From the IMG/VR virus record IMGVR_UViG_3300043772_000839, positions 1 through 28,297 of that record: a stretch of DNA of 28,297 bases. The stretch is one strand, 5' to 3'. The position numbers and the translations under genes were made by a program. The stretch is from a virus. Of the stretch, positions 15,101 to 24,080 are shown one piece after another. Every line of letters begins with the position of its first letter. Position 1 is the first letter of the stretch. A model generated the notes under the pieces. It was not told the origin of the DNA and searched no databases. It saw only the letters and a list, made by a program, of their open reading frames with translations.

Positions 15101-18100
15101 ACAGTTTTACATTATAGTTTGCGTCATCACTAACAATGACCAGTCTGCGTACGCGCTGCAGCTTTGGCATTTCTACAGGCCGCACCCCGCCCAAATAAAA
15201 GCCGCCCACGCTTTTCAAGTTGCTAAAAACAAAAGGCGTGTCTTGATCTTTTTCTTTTTTGTATTTTGATGTATACGGTGTCATTATGGTTTTCGCGTGT
15301 ATAATTTCCGAAGCTTGAATGTTGTCAACTTTCTGCCCACCAAATTTCATAAATCCTGTGCCATCGGCTTCCATACGAATTTCAAAAGGTATGTACCCTT
15401 TACCCATATCTTCGACAAGAACGTCTATGGCTTTTGTATACAGCGCTTTTCTAATTGCGTCTGATGGTTTTGGTCGCAGGTTGCTTGCATAACCATCAAG
15501 CATCCTAAACCTAAAAAGATCGTCAAGCCCGTAGTCTTTAAATGCTGTTTGATCGCTATTAAGCGCGTCCGCAAAGATAAACGAATCTCCGGGCTCGGCT
15601 TTATCCGTAAGTACTCGGGCAAGCTGGGCTTTACGTTCGGTCTCCTCAATGAACCGTTCTGAACCATCAAAGGTTTTGGTTCGCAAGAATGCTTCTGCTA
15701 TCTTCTGCTGCTCAGGAGTAAGCCATTGGTTTGGCGTATTACCGCGTATCTCACCGATCTTGTTCGTACCTTCCATTCGAACCGCAACTTCAGGCTTGCC
15801 GTCTTTATAGTAAATGTAGAAATCACCGCGCTTGATCTGATCCCGCGCTGTGGTAACGCTTGCGCCCGTACACCAGCTAGTACCGGCAGCACCTGCGTTG
15901 AGTTTAATAGCCGCTTTTTCTATAGACCTAACCTCTGTAGCAGTTTGCATTAGTGAACTGCGATCAGGCAAATGCCCATCTGAAATGAGCTGGTCCACGA
16001 GCGCGTCGTCATCTGCAAACTCAGTCCCGTCGTAGCCTGTATGCCCAATAGCCTCACCTATTTCTTCTTGCGTATATAACCGAGATATATTTTCTACGCC
16101 GGAAACAACTTCAAACTTTTGCCAGCCATTCTTGGCGCTGTTTTTCTTAGCGTTATCGTCTGCCACGCTCTGCATGCCGTCAAGGAAAGCCGTCTTCAGG
16201 TTCTTGCCCGCACGCAAACCTTCAATGATTGCGTCCACAGCTTCTTTGCTGACAACGGCCACAGGATGCCGATTGTTTGCATCGATTGTCACAAGTTTAA
16301 GCCGCCCTGCAGGCGTAGATTGAACGCCGTACTTCGACGCAGCTTTGGCTACAAGTGCTTTTTCAGGCAGGGTGTAGCTTCCGCTTGCTACACTTTTGGC
16401 ATAGATATCTACGCCAAAAACACTTTCTAAAAGTTCGTGCAGTGCGTCAATTCGATTTTTTGTAATTTCTTTTGCTTCGCTTTTACGCAAAGACTCGTCT
16501 TTTTGCGCCTCAAGGGCTACAAAAGTAGTTGGCGTAGCCTCTACAAGATGCAGCGGGTTTTCAGGATCAAAGACCGTTCCATCAGACATGATCGTGTCTG
16601 ACTTGTAGTCTAGTCGATTAGGCTCTGCGGAAGCAACGTAATCTGGTGTTTCACGCCGCATATCCAGTAGATACTCACCACCAATCCTGTCTACGTCCTC
16701 AGGGGTGCGATCCTTCTGCTTGATGTACTGCGGAAAGTTCTCCGCAAACTGGCGCATGGAATTGCTGCCATCGTGCAGTGCTGCAATATCCTTTTGCGAG
16801 TACTGCGTGCGAACGCCTTCGGCCTTGAACGTCTGAACGCTCGTAGGCTGGAAGATGGCGTCCACAGACTTCATCGCCGCGCCCAACATGGACTGCGTAT
16901 CCTTGACACCCAACAAGCGCAGGACGACGCTCTTGAATGCTTGCAGTGCGTCTGACAAACGCCAGGGCTTCTTCGCCAACTGCTGCTGCAGATTCCGGTT
17001 GGACATTACCTCCGCAACAAACTCAGACAGGCTGGCCTTGGCGTCCGTGCTGGTGATGCTGGGGTCACGCTTTACGGCTGCATGCAGAGCTTGTAGTTCG
17101 CGCTTGGCAGCAAGCTGCAAAGGCGTCAACGAGGATTCCGGGGCTTCCAACACGCGCTCAGCAGCGGCGTGCGTGCCTTCGTGCAGCAAGATCTCTTGCG
17201 TCAATCCACCCGCACGGCTGAGTCGAATCTTTTTGCCCGAAGCAAGCGCCTGTCCAAGGACAGGGTTGCCTTCGTTGTCTGTCAGCGTGTCGCGGACTTC
17301 TACGTCCGTGGCATCCAACAACTGTGCAAGGCGTTGAGCAACCGCACGGTGGACTTTGTCGGCAGACTTGTCGGTAGACAGTAGTGCCAGAGCCTGAGCC
17401 ACATCGTTGTTTTCTAGCGCTTTGATTTGGTCCGCATCAAGATCCGGGCTCTCTACCTCCACGCCTCGGGCAGGAAGAACTGTCTCTTCGCCTTCACGCG
17501 CCATGCGGCGCTCCGCCGCTTCTACTACACCAGCAAGATCTTCGCCTTTATAGTCTGCTTCACGGCGTCCGACAAGTGCGTTGGCCTGCCTACGGACAAA
17601 CGCCTGCCCCGGTGCGGACATCTCACCAAACGCGTTCTGTGCCCGCTCAAACAACTGCCGCTGCTCCTTGGACAGCTTGGCATCTGCCAGATCCTCGAAG
17701 AGTTGCGCGTCGGTAGCTTCCAGCTTTGTCTGCTTGATGGCACGCTTGGACACCGTGCGGGCACCCTTAAGCTCCCGCTCAACCGCTTTCTCTTCTTGTG
17801 ACACTTGGCGCTGCGCCTGCAACAGTTCCTTCAGCTTAGCGCCGAGCGTCTGCCGTTCCGCTGCCAGTTGTGTCTTTACCTTGGCTTGCTTGGCTTTACC
17901 CTCTGCCGACTTGGCCGGGTTCTCTTTGATGTAGGCAAACTGCTGGTTGATCTCGTCGATGCGCGTACGCGTGCTGGTGATGTCTGCAATAGGCGTAGCA
18001 GGCTCCGCCTTGATGACGCGCTCCCCGCCTTGCTTGACCACACCCCTTTCACTGATCATCGGGCCTTTTTTACGGGCGGGCAGGCTCAGTCGGGCAGTTT

Positions 18101-21100
18101 CGTGCTTCGCATTGAAGGCGTCGATCTCAGCGCTGTGCACCTCATGCCGCGCCTTCTCCAGGCGCTCAGCAGACGCTGCTGCCTCAACCGTCTTGCCTTC
18201 AACGCGCTTCAGGGGGGCGTTACCGTAGACATCGTAAAGCTCAGTGTGCAGTTTCTGCAGGCGGGCTTCGGACTCGTTGAGTTGGCGCTGCAGGTTAACC
18301 TTGTCGTCGCCTTCAGCCGTCTTTAGCCTTTCTTCAAGGATGGCATACGTGCCCTCTTCACGGGCAATGGCTGAACGCTTCTTCGTGGCTTGCGCTTGCA
18401 CCGCAGGATCGCTGGTGTCCCTGAACACGCGGGTCACCCCGGTAATGGGTATGGCCTCGATCTGCTCCAACGGCGTAGGTGTCCTGGGCTCGGCAGAAAC
18501 TGCCGCCTTATGCATCCGCTCTGCCGCCTTCTCTGCTGCACGCGCTTCGCTAAGCTTTTTCTGCGCAGTAGCAATTTTGTTTTCTGCTTTGGTTGCCGCT
18601 TTAAGCACCGAATTAGTGATCGTATCCGCAGCTTGACGCTCCAGCACCGATTGTTGGGCAACTTTGGCCGCATCAATCTGTCTGCTAATTTTGTCAAGTG
18701 CTTTGGAAATTTTCACCACACGATCTATTGCGCCGGGGTATAGCTTTTCTAATTGCGCAAGTTCTGCACGGTTGGTTTTAGGCGCACGCCCAACGGCAAC
18801 TTCTTCGCGGAGAAACGCATATCTTGCTTGCAGCCAAGCAAACTCACCGGCAACAGTACCATCCCACTCTTTATCAAGCGCCCGCTTTTTAGTTTCAAGT
18901 TCGGCAATCTTGTTTGCCGCATCAAGCCGTTCTCTTGTCTGCTCCATACGAAGCTGGGAAGCGGTTGCAATCAGGTCTTTCCCTTGCTCACGCGCACGAT
19001 CAAACGCTGCTTGTGCACGCTCAATTTCCGACTTCTTGCCCGCCGCAATTCGTTCTGCCACCGCCTTAGCTTCTGCAGCCTCTTTCTCCAGCGTTGCCGC
19101 CTTCTGTGCAAGCCGTTCAATCTTGCGCCGTGCAGTCACAAGCGTGATGGGCTTGAGGAACGTCTGCTGCCCCGCAGCCGTAGCCGCTTCGCGCTGACGC
19201 AACTGGTACAGGCCCCGCATCTCGTACACGGCATCCAACGGCTTGCCATCGGCAGCACGCTGCGCCTGCTCACGCACAACGCTCTGTTGCTGCGGCGTGA
19301 GTGTCGGGTAGACCTCCTGCATCTGGCGCAGAAGTCGTGCATCATCTGCCGATGCGGCTTTGTCGATCCCCTTGGCAAAGAAGCCTTCTGGTGCCAGCGA
19401 CACGGGCTCTTCTGCCGGAGGCGGCGTCAGGAACAACTCGCGCTGCTCAGGGACAACACGGCGCGATGCGCCCGCAGGCTTGGCGTACGGCGAAGGCGGC
19501 GCAGCCTGAGGCTTGCCGCTGACGGTCTCCACCACTTGGCGGAATTGCTCTCGCAGCGTGTCGGCTGCGGCAGGAAAGCCTGCCTCAGAAAACGTGCGCT
19601 TGCCCGCTGGTGGCCGCTCGAACTCCTGCGCACCCTCAACAAGCCGAATGCCGCGCTGCTGCCCACGGACAACCACCGGCTCCTCGAAGATCTGCGCACC
19701 ACGCGCAACCAACTCGTTCAGCGGACGGGCCAGCCCAGTAACGGCACGCATCGCGTCTTTGTGTTCTAGCTCTGGCAGTCCGTATTGCCGCCTACGCCCG
19801 TTGATTTCTTGCAGCGCAAAGCCGATTGCCGCCTGCTTGAGTTGCTCAGCGCGGTACTTGTACTGGGCTTTGGTCTTCTCATCGACTGCCGCCTGCTCAC
19901 GCTCTCTGGCCTGCGTGATGAACTTGACAAGCTGGTCGTAGGACATCAACTGCCGCTGCCCCAGGCGCATCAGCCGGTTTTGCTCCATCGCCTCAGGCGT
20001 GAGTTCACCCTCAACGCCTGCCTCGCGGGCGGTGGCACCCAGGTCCAGCGCGGAGCCCTTTTCCTCAGGTGACGCGCCAATTTGCTGAAGCTGCTGGCGT
20101 ACCCGAGACTCCAAGTTCTTGTTGCGCGTCTGCTGAGCAAACGTCAACTGTGCCCGAAGCTCTGCTGCTTGGTCGTACAGGCTCTCCGTGGTCTCTCTGG
20201 CGGGCAACGCCATGCGTGCCTGCGGCACAGGCTGCGGCTGCACCGCGCCCGTTGACTCCACGAGCTTGCCAACGAGTTCCTCTTCGCGCTGTGTGCGCTC
20301 GGTCTCAGCTTTGGTCTCGGCTTCAGCAGCGGCACGGTCAGCGGCCCGACGCTGTGCAGCGGCCAGAACATCTGTGTACATGCCAGCGGTCTGTTGCGAC
20401 CGCTCATATGCTTCCCGGGCAAGCTGCTGTTGTTGGCGTTGCTGTGCTTCGCGTGCGGCCTTCTCCTCTGCTGCGCGTTGCTGCGCGGCTTGGTAGTCCG
20501 CCATGTCGGTGGGCACCTGCAGCTTCTTCAGCGCTTGGGGTTTGCCCAAGTCCAGTTCTGCCTGCGCACCAAGATCGGTGACGCCCAAATCTTTGAGTTG
20601 CTGAGCGATGCGCCCCTGTGCCTCAAGATCGCCCTGGTCTTCAGCGACCGCCATCTGCTTGCGCAGCTTGTCAATTGCTTTGCCTTCCTCTTGCCCCGAC
20701 GCCTTGGTCAGCCGTGTCGCTTCCTTGAGTGCGGCCTCGGCCCGTGCGTAATCCGTGCTGAGCTTCAGCTTGGCATCAAGATCCGTAGTGGTCTTGGCTT
20801 GGGTCTGCAGATCTACGAGGTACTCTTTGAGGTCGCGTGCCTGCTTGGCGTAGTCAACAGTTTCTTCCGCCGCTGCCGGTGCGGCCTCTACCGGCTCAAG
20901 CCCGGGGATGGTTTCTTGAGCAGATGCGTAGTAAGGAAGCTGCTGCGCTTCCTGGGGAATCTCTTGCGCTGCTGCGGCCTCAACTTCTGCCGCACGCTGA
21001 TCCTTGACCTTCGCGATCTCAGCCTTGCGAGGTGTGTACTCCGCCGTGATCGGGCGCATGGTGTTGGCGGTGAACTCCTTGAGTTCAGCAACCTTCTGGT

Positions 21101-22247
21101 TGTACTCCGCCCACTGCGCCGGGTCTGCGTCCTTAGCAGGCTTCTTCTTGACCGCCGCCTGAAGCTCCCGCACCTTGGCAACAGCCTCTTTGTATCGCGT
21201 GTCAAGACCGAGCAGGTACTCCGGCGTCTTCTTCTTCTCAGCCTCCGCCTTCGCTGCGGCTGCACGCTCCTCAGCAGCTTTCGCTTGCTCTTCTACTGCC
21301 AGCTTCCTGCGGGCAGCACCGGGCTCAGTCACGCGTGTGGCTGCACCGATGGTCGGGCCGACCAGACCGGCAAGGTATGCGTTCTCGCCGTACTCAGTGA
21401 ACGCCTCGGGGGACATCACATCCAGCCCCGCCTGGGCACGCTCGATGACCGCCTGCGCCACCTCGACTGGGATCTCGGCCACGCCAACGGCAGCACCACG
21501 CCCCGCAGCACCCAGACGTGACCGTCCAGCAGCCTTGACAAGCTCTTCACGCGCCTTGGCCGTAGCCAGCGCCGCATCATCGGTGACACCCAGGATGCCC
21601 TTGACCACGCGCTTGCCCAGCACCAGCGCCGTGCCTGCGGCCTCGATACCAGCTTGGCCTGCTGCGGCAGCAGCGGCAGTACCACGATTGATGTCAACGG
21701 GCTCACCACGCCCCATCTGTTCGGCAGCTTGGCGCTCGACGTTGGCACCAAAGAACTGCGGCAGCAGCGTAGCGCCTGCACCCAGGATGCCGCCCGCAAT
21801 CGTCCCCACGCCCGGAGCAACGGCAGTACCAGCCATCGCACCCAGCTTGGCACCACCGGCCATCGCAGCAAGCTGTGCACCCTGCCCAGCGACCGCCCGG
21901 GGGATCTGCGACAACAACTCGCCTGCGGCAGGCAACAGCCCCCGCTCTTCGTAGGCTTTGCGCAGTGCAGCAAAGGACGGGCCTTCACCGGCTTCAGCAG
22001 CTATCTGCTGACTGCGCTCAACACCGGCCCTGGCTGATTCCTCAGGCGTAGCCAGTGCACCGATACCCGTGCGGGTCGTAGAGGCAAGCTGCTTGGCCCC
22101 CCGAACAAGCTCACTGCCGATGGTGGACTCTTTGGGCTGTGCCCCTACACCTAACTGACGGCGAATGATTGCCGCCGCCTCCTCCCTGGACACACTGTCC
22201 GGAAATTCAACGGTGCGCCCATCAGGAAGTGCGACGGTGTATGGCAT
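12069..22247 (-). CDS. giant polyvalent-type virion/ejection protein, 3392 aa
   Basis: One uninterrupted frame. The N-terminus has LPDGRTVEFPDSVSREEA, seen in several phage injected proteins. Gly/Ala-rich hydrophobic segments at about 124-168 and 189-220 could insert in a membrane. Charged Ala/Glu/Lys/Gln coiled coils dominate about 290-700 and 1010-1500. A zincin site LLHEGTHAA (H1689, E1690, H1693) with SEFVAE (E1742 or E1746) as third ligand follows. Residues about 1830-2440 form an AT-richer insert with TSWCTG (W2125). The C-terminal third (about 2460-3150) resembles large polyvalent protein-associated domains of the LPD38 type. Such proteins are thought to be packaged and ejected with DNA, modifying or protecting it. 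The ATG lies six bases after the upstream stop. Confidence 0.88.
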   Translation of the reverse strand: MPYTVALPDGRTVEFPDSVSREEAAAIIRRQLGVGAQPKESTIGSELVRGAKQLASTTRTGIGALATPEESARAGVERSQQIAAEAGEGPSFAALRKAYEERGLLPAAGELLSQIPRAVAGQGAQLAAMAGGAKLGAMAGTAVAPGVGTIAGGILGAGATLLPQFFGANVERQAAEQMGRGEPVDINRGTAAAAAAGQAGIEAAGTALVLGKRVVKGILGVTDDAALATAKAREELVKAAGRSRLGAAGRGAAVGVAEIPVEVAQAVIERAQAGLDVMSPEAFTEYGENAYLAGLVGPTIGAATRVTEPGAARRKLAVEEQAKAAEERAAAAKAEAEKKKTPEYLLGLDTRYKEAVAKVRELQAAVKKKPAKDADPAQWAEYNQKVAELKEFTANTMRPITAEYTPRKAEIAKVKDQRAAEVEAAAAQEIPQEAQQLPYYASAQETIPGLEPVEAAPAAAEETVDYAKQARDLKEYLVDLQTQAKTTTDLDAKLKLSTDYARAEAALKEATRLTKASGQEEGKAIDKLRKQMAVAEDQGDLEAQGRIAQQLKDLGVTDLGAQAELDLGKPQALKKLQVPTDMADYQAAQQRAAEEKAAREAQQRQQQQLAREAYERSQQTAGMYTDVLAAAQRRAADRAAAEAETKAETERTQREEELVGKLVESTGAVQPQPVPQARMALPARETTESLYDQAAELRAQLTFAQQTRNKNLESRVRQQLQQIGASPEEKGSALDLGATAREAGVEGELTPEAMEQNRLMRLGQRQLMSYDQLVKFITQAREREQAAVDEKTKAQYKYRAEQLKQAAIGFALQEINGRRRQYGLPELEHKDAMRAVTGLARPLNELVARGAQIFEEPVVVRGQQRGIRLVEGAQEFERPPAGKRTFSEAGFPAAADTLREQFRQVVETVSGKPQAAPPSPYAKPAGASRRVVPEQRELFLTPPPAEEPVSLAPEGFFAKGIDKAASADDARLLRQMQEVYPTLTPQQQSVVREQAQRAADGKPLDAVYEMRGLYQLRQREAATAAGQQTFLKPITLVTARRKIERLAQKAATLEKEAAEAKAVAERIAAGKKSEIERAQAAFDRAREQGKDLIATASQLRMEQTRERLDAANKIAELETKKRALDKEWDGTVAGEFAWLQARYAFLREEVAVGRAPKTNRAELAQLEKLYPGAIDRVVKISKALDKISRQIDAAKVAQQSVLERQAADTITNSVLKAATKAENKIATAQKKLSEARAAEKAAERMHKAAVSAEPRTPTPLEQIEAIPITGVTRVFRDTSDPAVQAQATKKRSAIAREEGTYAILEERLKTAEGDDKVNLQRQLNESEARLQKLHTELYDVYGNAPLKRVEGKTVEAAASAERLEKARHEVHSAEIDAFNAKHETARLSLPARKKGPMISERGVVKQGGERVIKAEPATPIADITSTRTRIDEINQQFAYIKENPAKSAEGKAKQAKVKTQLAAERQTLGAKLKELLQAQRQVSQEEKAVERELKGARTVSKRAIKQTKLEATDAQLFEDLADAKLSKEQRQLFERAQNAFGEMSAPGQAFVRRQANALVGRREADYKGEDLAGVVEAAERRMAREGEETVLPARGVEVESPDLDADQIKALENNDVAQALALLSTDKSADKVHRAVAQRLAQLLDATDVEVRDTLTDNEGNPVLGQALASGKKIRLSRAGGLTQEILLHEGTHAAAERVLEAPESSLTPLQLAAKRELQALHAAVKRDPSITSTDAKASLSEFVAEVMSNRNLQQQLAKKPWRLSDALQAFKSVVLRLLGVKDTQSMLGAAMKSVDAIFQPTSVQTFKAEGVRTQYSQKDIAALHDGSNSMRQFAENFPQYIKQKDRTPEDVDRIGGEYLLDMRRETPDYVASAEPNRLDYKSDTIMSDGTVFDPENPLHLVEATPTTFVALEAQKDESLRKSEAKEITKNRIDALHELLESVFGVDIYAKSVASGSYTLPEKALVAKAASKYGVQSTPAGRLKLVTIDANNRHPVAVVSKEAVDAIIEGLRAGKNLKTAFLDGMQSVADDNAKKNSAKNGWQKFEVVSGVENISRLYTQEEIGEAIGHTGYDGTEFADDDALVDQLISDGHLPDRSSLMQTATEVRSIEKAAIKLNAGAAGTSWCTGASVTTARDQIKRGDFYIYYKDGKPEVAVRMEGTNKIGEIRGNTPNQWLTPEQQKIAEAFLRTKTFDGSERFIEETERKAQLARVLTDKAEPGDSFIFADALNSDQTAFKDYGLDDLFRFRMLDGYASNLRPKPSDAIRKALYTKAIDVLVEDMGKGYIPFEIRMEADGTGFMKFGGQKVDNIQASEIIHAKTIMTPYTSKYKKEKDQDTPFVFSNLKSVGGFYLGGVRPVEMPKLQRVRRLVIVSDDANYNVKLSDKAIVDSVSAIAENTSINIKGGYYVNVKPVVHYATKFYVMKATVEAPYVSVTPYTPDFSSSAKADEAPPLPVINTPNKIGDAPPVKTAGPEAEERLLFARSLPTASRVANQIIGKQPTVLDSIKKSLFGLSFRTQVIDALAPLEQIAYTSMDPLKGAQMMYYLRKYGMRNNMTQEAIENGVAQVQEITRPDGQKERIIEAVQGANIKDIVKRLAAKDVIKEAGSADAANRLFTLYMSAIRGENKGFDKLNFGRAAALSELQKIERELASPRLEPQEKTQLNARKAYLEKNLDSMPTEADFRAAKAEIDANPTLKKAFDEAREMYNEYNTDLLNFLVQTGAISKDEAARLLRAKDYIPYYRMRGGNAELMIGGETPIRIGNLKDSPHLQELVGGEEPIFDFLTSSVQNTSMLLDMGLRNIAAKNVAYELADAGLASKPARAGKTGAPKGTLEFKLDGEDYFVRVDTDYIGVPSDLLVKGMAGIPTMLPQGLRLMGIPAQILRRAVTSTPVFAAKQLFRDSLGAYMLSGSDAPPLLSAVNQLRKASPLKARGVTGGQTFTGTTEDISRLLKEMQEGRPGWMKAFTKMEAMAHKADAATRQSQYESYRAQGLSDMEAELMALESMNFSKRGLSPTMHMASMLVPFLNAQIQGLDVLYKALTGNMPFNDKLDIQRKLFTRGASMFALTMAYAAAMQDDEEYKNAPPDVKYGNWFVRLPFLDEMAGEKVTLRVPIPFEVGYIFKALPEMLYNSMKSDRGAKEAFEALNHILIQIVPGGSSMVPIEIGGAKIPVPVPIPAAMKPVIEVGLGKSFFTGRDLESAREQQEVPGMRYRERTSEIAKYIGESVNFSPIRIEALVNGYTGGLGLLALQALSLPLPKADVVVPEKRWSELPLVGPMFQPADASNIIDGVYKDFQKVTQAKTTYDNLIVKGETGKAQAFLQENLQLIMMNQMAGEYRQMMGELTKNERIIRGSKLTEEEKRKLVDQIKAAKIQIAASVRAVLERKAPQAALA
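14930..16760 (-). other. low-GC domain insert within the giant gene
   Basis: Sixty-base samples here are near 32-40 % GC (counted at 15001 and 15241) against roughly 60 % on either side. It encodes residues of about 1830-2440: a TSWCTG line, GDFYIYYKDGKPEVAVRMEG, EIRGNTPNQW, then a stretch with NLKSVGGFYLGG and MPKLQRVRRLVIVSDD that looks like leucine-rich-type beta repeats. The frame continues through both edges. The edges are by eye, within about 100 bases. Confidence 0.65.
16394..16419. repeat. 26-base near-perfect palindrome
   Basis: TTTTGGC (16394-16400) and GCCAAAA (16413-16419) flank the perfect 10-base palindrome TAGATATCTA (16402-16411), with a single A/C mismatch pair between arms and centre. 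It lies in the low-GC insert and encodes FGVDIYAK on the - strand. It may be a protein-binding or recombination site, or chance. Confidence 0.4.
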
Positions 22248-22253
22248 GGGTGG

Positions 22254-24071
22254 TTACTCGATCTTGCCTGTTGCGGGGTTGTACTTTAGCGCCCCGCCTG
22301 GGGCAGCGCCAGGGGTGGAAGCGTCTTTAAGTCCTGCTGCAAAAGTTTCAAAGCTCATATCGCCCAACAAGAGCTTGTTCTTCATGTAGATCTCGTAAAG
22401 CTTGAGATTGCGATCTTCCGCACGCTTAGAAGCCTGAATACTCTCGTACAGCTTCTTGTTTTCAGGATTACGTAGCCACTCCATCAAGCGTACTTCTGCA
22501 GGCGTGCGATCTGCCTGCATACCCGCAACTTTAATGGCGTTCGCCATCTGTTCCTGCGAACTCAGTCGTTGCAGGTCCTGACCACGAGCAGTGAGTCTAC
22601 GCTGTTCAGCGCGATCAGCTTCAGTGGCACGCTCCTTCTGGATATTCAACCGGGTCAAGCCAAGATTGGCCTTGGCTTCCTCAACCTTGAGTGCCGCATT
22701 ACGTTCACCCTGGACATCACCGGTTGTCTGCGCCAACTTGAGATCCGCTTGAGCTTGACGGAGTTGATCAAGTGCGTTCTGTTCTGCACGGTTCTCACGT
22801 TGTGCAAGCTCTAGTGCCCTGCGCTGTTCGCCACGAATAGCACCGGCTTCCTGACCGATGTTGCTGAACGCATCACCAATACGCTTGCCGCCCTTCATCG
22901 CACCGAGCATGCGGAACAAGGCTTCTTGGTTGTCAAAGAGGTTTTGGGACAGCGGCATACCCGCAGCTTCTAACGCCCCTGCGGCACGCTTTTCCCGCTC
23001 ACCAATACCCCGCTGGGCAAGCTCAGCGGCTTCCTTCCGAGCAGCGACGATACGCGGGTCAACCTTACCCTGGGCTTCCAAGATGCCTCTCAGCCCTTCG
23101 ACTCGGGCGCGTTCATCTGCTTCAATCTCAGCCAGCCGATCAGGCGCGGGGGTGCCCGTCTGCTCTACAGCACTGCCGAGTTGTTGCAGGGGCGAAGGAG
23201 CCGCTTGAGGGCGGTTTTGAGGTTGCCCCGTTCCAGCGCCCGGACGGGTTGCGCCTGGAGGGCGTGGTGCTGCAGCAGGAGGTGTAGCGGGAGGGATGGG
23301 CGCAGGTGCTCGGCCCAGCATACGGGACAGTTCATCGCCAGTATCCATAGGCTGTGCTGCCGCAGCAAGCGCTGCTGCCTGCGCCGCAGGCGCACGCATT
23401 TGAGCTACGGGGCTGGGCTCACGAATTTTCTCGGCCAAATAGCGATACAAACGCCGCAAAGGACGATTAGATACTTCGTCTGCTTCAGCCGCTTCTTTTT
23501 GCTTTCGGGCGAGGTACTCCGCCTCGGTCTCCCCTGGCTCTTTGTCAGGGCCTGGAGTGTAGATAGGAACGTCTCCGCCCATATCGATACGGGAAGGGCT
23601 CGCAGGAAACGGCAAACCACGCGGGCTGGTCCCTGTTTGAAACGCCACCGCACCGCCACCTGCGTAGCCGTGCATCTCGCCGCCGTGCGCTGCCATGACG
23701 GGTGCTGCCTGTGCCACAACTGCGTCTGCAATCGTGCCTTGTTGTCCAGCGTTCTGCTGCATAGCCATCTGATTCTGCACAGACTTTCGCGCAGCCATCT
23801 CTTTTTGCTTCTCAACAATCGCAGCAAGTACTCGGTTCTTGGGGATGGGAGAGTTTGGGTCTCCAAACAGTTGCAGCATCTGCGGGATCTCAAGCCCCAC
23901 CAGAGACGGCACAAACGCCGTCAGCCCAGGCTTCGGCCCCGACTGACTAGGCATCATTCCCGGCATCGGTTGCGTTTGCATAGGCGCTTGCCCGGGCATC
24001 GGGGCTTGCCCCGGAGCCATACCTTGTGGCATACCTTGTGGCATCACCGAACGAATACCTTGCGGTTGCAT
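22254..24071 (-). CDS. virion-associated coiled-coil protein, 605 aa
   Basis: The N-terminus is a Met/Pro/Gln/Gly-rich tract (about 1-45), followed by a short globular part and GGEMHGYAGGGAVAFQTG (about 130-148), a YAxGG-type motif also found in the 284-residue protein of this operon. Residues about 245-300 are Pro/Ala-rich; about 310-550 form a long charged coiled coil with many Arg, Glu and Gln. The organisation recalls internal or ejection proteins of podovirus-like phages, but no family is certain. The ATG at 24071 is preceded by AAGTAAGGA, in which the upstream stop TAA forms part of the ribosome-binding site. The stop is six bases before the giant gene, so the two are probably translated from the same message. 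Confidence 0.8.
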   Translation of the reverse strand: MQPQGIRSVMPQGMPQGMAPGQAPMPGQAPMQTQPMPGMMPSQSGPKPGLTAFVPSLVGLEIPQMLQLFGDPNSPIPKNRVLAAIVEKQKEMAARKSVQNQMAMQQNAGQQGTIADAVVAQAAPVMAAHGGEMHGYAGGGAVAFQTGTSPRGLPFPASPSRIDMGGDVPIYTPGPDKEPGETEAEYLARKQKEAAEADEVSNRPLRRLYRYLAEKIREPSPVAQMRAPAAQAAALAAAAQPMDTGDELSRMLGRAPAPIPPATPPAAAPRPPGATRPGAGTGQPQNRPQAAPSPLQQLGSAVEQTGTPAPDRLAEIEADERARVEGLRGILEAQGKVDPRIVAARKEAAELAQRGIGEREKRAAGALEAAGMPLSQNLFDNQEALFRMLGAMKGGKRIGDAFSNIGQEAGAIRGEQRRALELAQRENRAEQNALDQLRQAQADLKLAQTTGDVQGERNAALKVEEAKANLGLTRLNIQKERATEADRAEQRRLTARGQDLQRLSSQEQMANAIKVAGMQADRTPAEVRLMEWLRNPENKKLYESIQASKRAEDRNLKLYEIYMKNKLLLGDMSFETFAAGLKDASTPGAAPGGALKYNPATGKIE

Positions 24072-24080
24072 GTCGATTCC

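Noticed and set aside
12069-22247. A virion RNA polymerase of the N4 type in the giant protein
   Set aside because: The size is similar, but I could find none of the T7/N4 polymerase motifs (TxxGR, the B-helix lysine and YG, HDS motif); the visible motifs point to a polyvalent protein with a zincin.
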